NCBI GenBank assembly: GCA_018335675.1
Contig: JAGXRQ010000133.1
Location: forward strand, 1-33,151
Direction of reading: 5' to 3'
DNA from: Bacteroidota bacterium
GTDB lineage: Bacteria; Bacteroidota; Bacteroidia; Bacteroidales; UBA7960
Length of the DNA stretch: 33,151 bases
In this document: piece after piece, positions 16,135-23,328 of the stretch
Numbering within the stretch: position 1 is the first letter of the stretch
How the letters are laid out: every line of letters begins with the position of its first letter
Translations under genes and position numbers: made by a program
Notes under the pieces: generated by a model
Told to the model about the DNA's origin: nothing
The model's input: only the letters and a program-made list of their open reading frames with translations
Database searches by the model: none

Positions 16135-16178
16135 AAAAAATATGCCTGATACACTAAATTTCAGGCATATTTTTTTTA
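16135..16178 (+). terminator. Rho-independent terminator after the TonB receptor gene
   Basis: A perfect stem of ATATGCCTGA with TCAGGCATAT, flanked by A6 on the left and T8 on the right, with an 11-nt loop. The A-run and T-run make it able to work in either direction. Confidence 0.88.
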
Positions 16179-16276
16179 CCTTGCACGCTAGTTTTCACCA
16201 AACTACATAGCAAAAAAAATCTTCAAATCATTTTTATGCTAATTAATGCCAACTAATCTTACTTTAATTATTTATT

Positions 16277-17887
16277 ATGAAAAAGTTACTGTTACTAGCA
16301 ATCGTTTTTTCAATTTCTGTTCTTAATGTTTTTTCTCAGGAATTTCTACCCAAAGGGTTAACCGAAAAAGAAAAAGAATTATACCATGATTTTATTCACA
16401 ATCCAAACAGACCAAAAAGCACTACTCCACCGGCAGTTGCACCAAGAACTCCGGCAGAATGGGAAGAAGCTCAGGGAGTGATTGTAACTTGGGCAGCTTA
16501 TAATGCTGAACTACGCGAAATTGTAAGAAGAGCAAAAGAGGCGGTAACTGTTTATATAATATGTTCGAACCCTTCAACTGTTCAGTCATATCTTACAAGC
16601 GGGGGCGTAACACTAACAAACATTGTTTTCGTGACAGCGCCATTCAATTCTGTTTGGGTAAGAGATTACGGCCCTCAAAGTGTTTATCTGGAAAATGGAG
16701 ACTTGGCAATTATTGATTGGCTATATAATAGGCCGTCAAGACCTCAGGATAATGCTATACCTCAATACATGGCAAATTATCTTGGATTGCCATTTTATCA
16801 GATGGGTGGAAGCAATGGAATGCTAATTACTACAGGAGGTAATTTTATGGCCGATGGACATGATGATGGATATTCATCTAAGCTAGTGCTTTCTGAAAAC
16901 CCATCCTATAATGAAACTCAGATTAATCAAATAAAATACAGCTTCATGGGCATTGAAAGATACATCAAGATGAACGAGCTTCCATATGATAATATCCACC
17001 ACATTGACATGCACATGAAGTTATTGGATGAAGAAACTTTGCTTGTTGGGCAATTCCCCGCAGGAGTTTCTGATGGTCCATTTATAGAAGCAAATCTTCA
17101 ATATGTGTTGAATAATTTCCAAACTGAATTTGGACGAGAATTCAAAGTTATAAGAATTCCAATGGTGCCCAGCACATCTGGTAATTGGCCACCAAATGCA
17201 CATTATCGTACATATACAAATGCTTTAATCCTTAACAATGTTGTTCTTGTTCCACAATATCATAATGCAACATTAAATGCACAAGCAATTTCAATATATC
17301 AGAATGCAATGCCGGGCTACCAAGTTTTCGGTATTAACATGGAGAATGTTATTTCAGCAAGCGGTGCAATTCATTGCATTACCAGAGAGATTGCAGCATC
17401 TGACCCTGTACATATTTCTCATGCAAAGATTCGTTCCGCAATGGTTAACGAACCTTATTATACCGTAAATGCAACAATTACAAGCCCTTCGGGCTTATCC
17501 GGTGCTGTTGTATACTGGACAACAAATCCCGGCAGTGGATTCAATGCTATTAATATGACTAATACCGATGATGTTTATTATGCCAATATTCCTGCACAAT
17601 CATATAATACAAACGTTTCTTATTACATAAGTGCAACTAACAATAATTCAAAAACTATTTCAAAACCTCTTGTTGCTCCGGCAGGATATTATACTTTTAA
17701 AGTTGGTGCACCGAATGGAGATGTAAATGGAGATGGCTATGTTAATGTAATGGATGTAGTGTGGCTGATAAGTCATTTAAACGGGAATACTCCCGTTGGC
17801 TTTTTATTAGAAAATGCAGATGTAAATAAAGATGGCTCAATAAATATAGCAGATATTACAGCTTTAATAAATCTAATACTTAGTTGA
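16277..17887 (+). CDS. Secreted peptidylarginine deiminase-like (PPAD / agmatine deiminase family) protein with dockerin tail
   Basis: A 536-residue protein with a signal peptide (about 1-20, ending NVFSQ). The PAD_porph/agmatine deiminase domain (about 58-385) has Asp130 (VWVRDYGP), His242 and Asp244 (HHIDMHM), Asn315 (RTYTNALI) and nucleophile Cys367 (GAIHCITREI). These match the catalytic set of Porphyromonas gingivalis PPAD (Asp130, His236, Asp238, Asn297, Cys351). Arg152 and Arg155 (YNRPSRP) fall where PPAD uses Arg152/Arg154 to hold the carboxylate of C-terminal arginines. An Ig-like domain (about 390-475) follows, as in PPAD. The last part is a type I dockerin-like pair of Ca2+ loops (DVNGDGYVNVMD, DVNKDGSINIAD) instead of a T9SS tail. 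Citrullination of peptides or free arginine is the inferred activity. Confidence 0.85.
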   Translation: MKKLLLLAIVFSISVLNVFSQEFLPKGLTEKEKELYHDFIHNPNRPKSTTPPAVAPRTPAEWEEAQGVIVTWAAYNAELREIVRRAKEAVTVYIICSNPSTVQSYLTSGGVTLTNIVFVTAPFNSVWVRDYGPQSVYLENGDLAIIDWLYNRPSRPQDNAIPQYMANYLGLPFYQMGGSNGMLITTGGNFMADGHDDGYSSKLVLSENPSYNETQINQIKYSFMGIERYIKMNELPYDNIHHIDMHMKLLDEETLLVGQFPAGVSDGPFIEANLQYVLNNFQTEFGREFKVIRIPMVPSTSGNWPPNAHYRTYTNALILNNVVLVPQYHNATLNAQAISIYQNAMPGYQVFGINMENVISASGAIHCITREIAASDPVHISHAKIRSAMVNEPYYTVNATITSPSGLSGAVVYWTTNPGSGFNAINMTNTDDVYYANIPAQSYNTNVSYYISATNNNSKTISKPLVAPAGYYTFKVGAPNGDVNGDGYVNVMDVVWLISHLNGNTPVGFLLENADVNKDGSINIADITALINLILS

Positions 17888-17906
17888 GAAAAATTACAGA
17901 TAGGCA

Positions 17907-18887
17907 CTAATACTCTCTGTTCATAAGCCCCTTAGCTAAATCTCTAAGGGGTTTTTTGTCTTCATCATCAACATTTATTTTATCAAGATAAGATAAAGCC
18001 TGATTGAAATATAATTCAATTTCCCTAATAGCTATATTGCTAATATTCAATGCATTGTAAACAGATTTTACAATGCTGATTTTTTCATTATTCTCCAGAC
18101 AGTCGCTATAAAATGCATCTGTAAGTGTTTTCTTCAACTTATCATCTGCTTTAGACAGCGCTTTAATAAACAACCAGGTTTTCTTTTTGGCCAGAATATC
18201 TCCACCTGTTTTTTTGCCAAAAACTTTTTCATCAGAATATATATCAAGCCAATCGTCCTGAATTTGAAAAGCAAGTCCGAAATATTCTCCAAACTTATAC
18301 AAATTGAAAATATCTTCTTCGGATGCATTGCCTGATATCATAGCTCCAATCTTTAGGCAATTTGCAGGTAATACCGCTGTTTTTAACCTTATCATATTCA
18401 GATACTCATCTTCTGAAACAATTTTTCTTGTTTCAAAATCCATATCATATTGTTGTCCTTCACAAACTTCGGTTATAGATGTATTAAAAACCTCTAGTAT
18501 TGCTTTAAGTTTATCTTCAGGTACTTCCAAAATATGGTTATATGCAAGCACAAGCATTGCATCGCCCGACAATATAGCGGTGTTTGTTCCCCACTTTTTA
18601 TAAACACTTGGTTGTCCTCTTCTAATAGGTGCCTCATCCATTATATCATCATGCATGAGAGTAAAATTATGCAGAAGCTCTAAGCCAATAGCAGCATTTA
18701 CAGCATCATCAGTATTTCCACCAAACAGCTTACAGCCCAATAAAGTCATTAAAGGACGTATTCTTTTTCCACCATTTTTCAAGCAATAATCTACAGGGAT
18801 ATACAAACTTTCAGGCTCTTTAATGAAGTTGAGCTTATTGATTTTTTCTGTAATGAGATTTGAAAGTTCTTCGTAACTATTGCTCAT
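17907..18887 (-). CDS. Polyprenyl (farnesyl/geranylgeranyl-type) diphosphate synthase
   Basis: Head-to-tail prenyltransferase of 326 residues that condenses isopentenyl diphosphate onto allylic diphosphates. The first Asp-rich motif is DDIMD (80-84, in LMHDDIMDEAPIRRGQP) and the second is DDWLD in FQIQDDWLDIYSD; GGKRIRP (39-45) binds diphosphate. Phe75, five residues before the first motif, is the aromatic 'floor' position that limits chain length, so a C15-C20 product is more likely than a long-chain one. It is the last gene of a minus-strand operon, 15 bp after the epimerase gene. Its 3' end carries the terminator of the opposite gene. Confidence 0.92.
   Translation of the reverse strand: MSNSYEELSNLITEKINKLNFIKEPESLYIPVDYCLKNGGKRIRPLMTLLGCKLFGGNTDDAVNAAIGLELLHNFTLMHDDIMDEAPIRRGQPSVYKKWGTNTAILSGDAMLVLAYNHILEVPEDKLKAILEVFNTSITEVCEGQQYDMDFETRKIVSEDEYLNMIRLKTAVLPANCLKIGAMISGNASEEDIFNLYKFGEYFGLAFQIQDDWLDIYSDEKVFGKKTGGDILAKKKTWLFIKALSKADDKLKKTLTDAFYSDCLENNEKISIVKSVYNALNISNIAIREIELYFNQALSYLDKINVDDEDKKPLRDLAKGLMNREY
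17928..17957 (+). terminator. Rho-independent terminator for the deiminase gene, inside the convergent prenyl synthase CDS
   Basis: CCCCTTAG (17928-17935) pairs perfectly with CTAAGGGG (17944-17951) across an 8-nt loop, followed by T6. It lies 40 bp after the deiminase stop and within the last codons (KNPLRDLAKGLMN region) of the minus-strand prenyl synthase gene. Confidence 0.8.
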
Positions 18888-18902
18888 AATTAAAAATGCT
18901 CT

Positions 18903-19856
18903 CTATTTTTGTGGTAAGATGAAATATGGATTATCAATAATTCTTTGAATACCCGATTTTAAAGAAGTAAGGTCTCTTTTTAGAAGATTTCTCATTTTTG
19001 TAATATCCGGAAAACGACGATTCATATCTCCTTCCGGCAGAGGAGGTCTAAATACAATTTTCGATTTACTGTTTGTAACCTCAATAATTAACTTTGCCAG
19101 GTCTATTATAGGTACTTCAATATCAGACCCAATATTCATCACATCATTTACAAATTTATTTTCATAAAAAGCATTCACGCAAGCATCAACGTTATCGTCG
19201 ATAAAGCAGAATGTACGAGTTTGACTTCCATCTCCATAAATCGGGATATCTTCATTCTGAAGTGCATGGCTGATAAACTTAGACATCACAAAATCAATAC
19301 TTTGCTTTGGCCCATAAGTATTAAAGAATCTGAAAATTGTATAATCAAGGTCGTATTCTTTTTTGTATGATTTTAGATAAGCTTCCCCCACATTCTTAAC
19401 CACCGCGTAGGGAATCCTTGAGTTAAGAGGAGTAGTTTCTTCATTCTGAGGAAGGTTAACCGGTTCTCCATATACCTCAGATGAAGATGCAAAGAATACG
19501 CGCTTTACACCTGAGTTTTTACATAGGTCAAAAACATGCTCAATACCATAAAGATCCCTTAAAACTTTGATTGGGTGCGCCTGAGTTGCAAGAACACCAA
19601 CAAATGCAGCATAATGAAACACATAATCGAAATGATTTGCCAGCATTACTTCAGCAATATCTCGGTATAAATTTACGTCGCACTTTATAAAAGACCAGTT
19701 ATCTTTAGGTTTTTTAGGCAATTTTTCCAAACTACCCGTCATTAAATTGTCAACTATTACTACTTGATTATCAGGATTTTCAATTAGCTTCTCCGCCAGG
19801 CAGCTGCCAATAAAGCCAGCACCTCCCGTAATTAATATTTTTGTCCTTTTTCCCAT
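18903..19856 (-). CDS. NAD-dependent sugar-nucleotide epimerase/dehydratase (extended SDR)
   Basis: Extended short-chain dehydrogenase of 317 residues. The NAD motif GGAGFIGS lies near the N-terminus. Catalytic Ser residues occur in FFASSSEVYGEP, the YxxxK pair is YAVVK, and FRFFNTYGP and the late RRFPDITKMRNLL segment are typical of UDP-glucose 4-epimerase / UDP-glucuronate decarboxylase-like enzymes. ATG at 19856 is chosen; the frame can be extended to a TTG at 19868 but MGKRTKILITGG is a normal family start. It follows rfbA by 23 bp, so a role in nucleotide-sugar supply for surface glycans is likely. The exact reaction is not certain. Confidence 0.88.
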   Translation of the reverse strand: MGKRTKILITGGAGFIGSCLAEKLIENPDNQVVIVDNLMTGSLEKLPKKPKDNWSFIKCDVNLYRDIAEVMLANHFDYVFHYAAFVGVLATQAHPIKVLRDLYGIEHVFDLCKNSGVKRVFFASSSEVYGEPVNLPQNEETTPLNSRIPYAVVKNVGEAYLKSYKKEYDLDYTIFRFFNTYGPKQSIDFVMSKFISHALQNEDIPIYGDGSQTRTFCFIDDNVDACVNAFYENKFVNDVMNIGSDIEVPIIDLAKLIIEVTNSKSKIVFRPPLPEGDMNRRFPDITKMRNLLKRDLTSLKSGIQRIIDNPYFILPQK

Positions 19857-19879
19857 AAGTATCAGCAATATTTATGTGG

Positions 19880-20743
19880 TTATTTTTTTATAATATTAAT
19901 CAAATACTCTCCATATCCACTTTTCAATAATGGATCTGCAATTTGCCTCAAATGATTACTATCAATAAATCCCATTCTATAGGCTATTTCTTCAATACAT
20001 CCAATTTTCAAACCCTGCCTCTCCTCTATCACCTGCACAAATTGCGCTGCCTGAATAAGTGAGGTAAAAGTGCCTGTGTCGAGCCAGGCAGTTCCTCTGT
20101 TAAGAATTTTTACTTTAAGCCTTCCGGAACTCAGATAAATTTTGTTTACATCTGTAATTTCATATTCACCCCTTACTGATGGCTGAAGATTCTTAGCAAT
20201 TCCAATAATACTGTTATCATAAAAATACAAACCCGGCACAGCATAATTCGACTTTGGAGATTTTGGTTTTTCTTCAATGCTCAAGGCATTAAAATCATTA
20301 TCAAACTCCACAACTCCATATCTTTGAGGGTCATTAACATGATATGCAAAAACTATCCCTCCGTCCGGATTAGTGCATTCCTGAAGTGTTTTATGAAGTC
20401 CGCTGCCATAAAATATATTATCTCCCAGCACAAGAGCAACCGAATCATTACCAATAAATTCTTCACCCAAAACGAATGCTTGTGCAAGTCCGTTGGGAAT
20501 ATTCTGAACTTTATACTTAAAATTGCAGCCAATTCGGGAGCCATCTCCTAAAAGTTTTTCGAAAGCTGGAGTATCTTGAGGAGTAGAGATTATAAGAATA
20601 TCTTTTATACCTGCCATCATTAAAACAGACAATGGATAATAAATCATAGGCTTATCATAAACAGGCATCAGCTGCTTACTCATAGCCTGCGTAATAGGAT
20701 AAAGCCTGGTTCCTGAACCTCCGGCAAGTATAATTCCTTTCAT
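19880..20743 (-). CDS. rfbA: Glucose-1-phosphate thymidylyltransferase
   Basis: Makes dTDP-glucose from dTTP and glucose-1-phosphate, the entry step to dTDP-rhamnose and other deoxysugars. The nucleotidyltransferase signature [11 protein letters not shown] (8-18) and [18 protein letters not shown] (23-40) are diagnostic, with LGDNIFYG and the late [14 protein letters not shown] segment also present. Length 287 is standard for RmlA. The rest of the rmlBCD set is absent here; instead an unrelated epimerase follows. Only 4 bp separate it from the transporter gene upstream, so it is in the same transcript. Confidence 0.95.
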   Translation of the reverse strand: MKGIILAGGSGTRLYPITQAMSKQLMPVYDKPMIYYPLSVLMMAGIKDILIISTPQDTPAFEKLLGDGSRIGCNFKYKVQNIPNGLAQAFVLGEEFIGNDSVALVLGDNIFYGSGLHKTLQECTNPDGGIVFAYHVNDPQRYGVVEFDNDFNALSIEEKPKSPKSNYAVPGLYFYDNSIIGIAKNLQPSVRGEYEITDVNKIYLSSGRLKVKILNRGTAWLDTGTFTSLIQAAQFVQVIEERQGLKIGCIEEIAYRMGFIDSNHLRQIADPLLKSGYGEYLINIIKK

Positions 20744-20747
20744 TTTT

Positions 20748-23126
20748 CTAGTCTAATATTTTTCTGTTTTGGCTAATAATCCTTTTTCTCTTTTTGGATG
20801 TTCTTAAAATTTTCTTCCCGGAATCCTCTCCTTCTGACCTTTTATGAATAGACAATAACACAGAAGGCAATAGCAACAGGTTAGACAACAATGCAACAGA
20901 TAATGTAAATGCTATAAGATATCCAAGAGCCTGAGTTCCTCCGAAAGAAGACGCAGTGAAAATTATAAACCCAAAGAACAACACAACAAAAGTGTAAATC
21001 ATACTAATGCCACTTTCTTTGAGCGCGCAAATAACAGAATGTTTAATGTTATAATTATTTAAATGCAATTCCTGTCTGAATTTGGCTAGAAACAAGATTG
21101 AATTATCAACTGAAATCCCTAATGCGATACTAAATATGATAATTGTTGATGGCTTTATAGGAATTTGAAAATAACCCATCATTGCAGCTGTAAGTATCTG
21201 TGGAAATAAATTCGGCAGAAGCGATATAAAAACCATTTTAAACTTATTAAACATCAATGCTATAAGCACGGAAATTATAACCAAAGCTAAAACAAGGCTG
21301 GTTAATAAATTATTTATGAGATATTCTGTACCTTTAAGAAAAACAACACTGGTTCCAGTCATACTCACAGAATACTGCTCTGGGTCAAAAATTTCATCAA
21401 TTAATGGTTGTAATTCTGTTTTTATTCTTTCAATATCTTTGGTGCCTATATTTTTCATTTGCACCGATACTCGTGTTATTTGCATTGCAGAATCGGCGAG
21501 TGATTTGAGAAATTTGCTTTCAATAGAAACATCAGGCAAATACGACATTATAAAACCTCTCTCATGTCTGTTGGGCAATTCATACATCTGCGGATTGCCT
21601 CTATAAAAACCTTGTTTTGCAAACTTTATCATCTCAACTATCGACAAAGGCCTTGATAGCTCAGGATAATCCTGAAGAAGTGTTTGTAATTGATCTATTT
21701 TATTTAAAGTAGTTGGATTTATAACGCCCTGAGGTCTCTTTGTATCTATCATAATCTCAAGTGGCATAATACCATTAAACTGATTTTCAAAAAATACTAG
21801 ATCTTTATAAACAGGGTCATTACTTGGTATGTCGTCTACAATTGTTCCTGAGGTGTGAAGTCTTGTTATGCCAAATATTCCAACTACTAAAAACACAGAA
21901 AATATAGTATATACCCATTTCCTGTGATTTAAAACAACATGAATAACTCTCTGTATCAATGTTCTGATAAACTTTTTGTCAAGATGCTTTACGTGTCTTC
22001 TTTTGGGAGATGGCAAGAAACTATAAAAAATCGGCACCAAGGTTATGGTCAGCAGGAAGGTAAAGATTATATTTACTGAAGCCACTATACCAAACTCTAT
22101 AAGAATTTTATTGCCGGTAACAATAAATGCGGCAAACCCCACTGCGGTAGTTGCATTTGTCAGCATTGTTGCATTGCCTATCCTTTTAACAACCTGAGAC
22201 AATGACTGCATTTTATTGCCATGACATCTAAACTCATTGTGGTATTTATTAAGCAGGAATATACAATTTTCAACTCCGATTATAATTAAAAGAGGCGGAA
22301 TAATCCCGGTTAGCACTGTGAGCTTATACCCAAGCAGGCTAATCAATCCAAGCGCCCAAACAACACCAATACCAACAATTACCATTGGAAAGAAGAACGA
22401 CTTAAACGATCTGAAAAAGAAAAATAAGGCAAGAGATGCCACTATCATAGCAAGAATCAAAAACAGCTTTAACTCATCTCTTACAGTAATGGATGTTTTA
22501 GTACGGATATATGGCAAGCCACTCAGATGCACCTTTATCTGAGTTTCCTTTTCAAACTCATCACACAATTCTTCAATTTCATGAATAAGAGGCTCTCTTC
22601 TTACAGAGTTTAATACGTCGTTATTTAATGTAATTGCTGAAACAAATGTGCTATTCTTTTTATTAAAAAGAAGTCCTTCATAAAAGTGCAGATTATACAC
22701 AATGCTCAATAAAGAATCTAACTCAATCTGAGTTTTTGGTCTTGAAGTAAAAACGGGAGACAGTAAGAGTTTTTTCTGAGTATCATCTCTTACAACATTT
22801 TGGATATTCTCAATTCCAATAAACGCCACAACGCCTTCAAGGCTTTTGAGTGAAATATGCAAATCGTACCATTTATTGAAAGTTCCCAAATCGTCAATCT
22901 TCTCACTGGAAATTCCAACAAACATAATATTTCCATCTTCTCCGAAGATATCCAAAAACTCTTCATATTTTTCATATACGGGGTCAGAAGTGGGCAGCAT
23001 TTTAACTAGCTCATGAGATAGCTTAACATCAAAAGCATTATATCCCATAAAGGCAGTTATCAATATTATTAAAGCCAGAATTTTCCGGCGATTCGTAAGT
23101 ATCAGATGAACAACATTATCCCACAT
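20748..23126 (-). CDS. RND/MMPL-family transporter (SSD-containing permease)
   Basis: A 792-residue inner-membrane protein with the two-fold RND layout. TM1 (about 14-30) leads into a periplasmic domain, then a block of five or six TM helices (about 218-370). A second half starts near 395 with TM and periplasmic parts, and a last TM block occupies about 625-760. Repeated patterns such as [20 protein letters not shown] and [13 protein letters not shown] are typical of the patched/MMPL-like RND group, which moves lipids or other hydrophobic molecules. No periplasmic adaptor or outer-membrane factor gene is adjacent. It is the first gene of the operon with rfbA, the epimerase and the prenyl synthase. 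A GGGAG ribosome site precedes the ATG and a -7 box lies at 23176-23183. Confidence 0.88.
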   Translation of the reverse strand: MWDNVVHLILTNRRKILALIILITAFMGYNAFDVKLSHELVKMLPTSDPVYEKYEEFLDIFGEDGNIMFVGISSEKIDDLGTFNKWYDLHISLKSLEGVVAFIGIENIQNVVRDDTQKKLLLSPVFTSRPKTQIELDSLLSIVYNLHFYEGLLFNKKNSTFVSAITLNNDVLNSVRREPLIHEIEELCDEFEKETQIKVHLSGLPYIRTKTSITVRDELKLFLILAMIVASLALFFFFRSFKSFFFPMVIVGIGVVWALGLISLLGYKLTVLTGIIPPLLIIIGVENCIFLLNKYHNEFRCHGNKMQSLSQVVKRIGNATMLTNATTAVGFAAFIVTGNKILIEFGIVASVNIIFTFLLTITLVPIFYSFLPSPKRRHVKHLDKKFIRTLIQRVIHVVLNHRKWVYTIFSVFLVVGIFGITRLHTSGTIVDDIPSNDPVYKDLVFFENQFNGIMPLEIMIDTKRPQGVINPTTLNKIDQLQTLLQDYPELSRPLSIVEMIKFAKQGFYRGNPQMYELPNRHERGFIMSYLPDVSIESKFLKSLADSAMQITRVSVQMKNIGTKDIERIKTELQPLIDEIFDPEQYSVSMTGTSVVFLKGTEYLINNLLTSLVLALVIISVLIALMFNKFKMVFISLLPNLFPQILTAAMMGYFQIPIKPSTIIIFSIALGISVDNSILFLAKFRQELHLNNYNIKHSVICALKESGISMIYTFVVLFFGFIIFTASSFGGTQALGYLIAFTLSVALLSNLLLLPSVLLSIHKRSEGEDSGKKILRTSKKRKRIISQNRKILD

Positions 23127-23175
23127 TTCTCCCTAAATATTAACAGTAGATGTAAGTTGCAATTTGCACGAATTG

Positions 23176-23183
23176 CAAAATTA
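23176..23183 (-). promoter_or_regulatory. Probable -7 promoter box for the RND-rfbA operon
   Basis: The minus strand reads TAATTTTG (TAnnTTTG), about 50 bp upstream of the ATG at 23126. No clear -33 motif is present. The rest of the 23127-23328 divergent gap shows only AT-rich sequence. Confidence 0.45.
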
Positions 23184-23301
23184 ACGTTTTAAGGCTAATT
23201 TGCTGCTAATGTATTAAGTTTTTTAATGAAAACAATAAAAGAAATACTGGAATATTTTAAAGAATTAATAAACGGCAGTTTTTTTAAAGCATATCATTGA
23301 G

Positions 23302-23309
23302 TATTTTTG
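23302..23309 (+). promoter_or_regulatory. Probable -7 promoter box for uvrA
   Basis: TATTTTTG fits TAnnTTTG and ends 19 bp before the ATG at 23329. A TTG at 23314 that could extend the frame would lie too close to the predicted transcription start, favouring the ATG. Confidence 0.45.
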
Positions 23310-23328
23310 TAGATTGTTTAAATTTATA

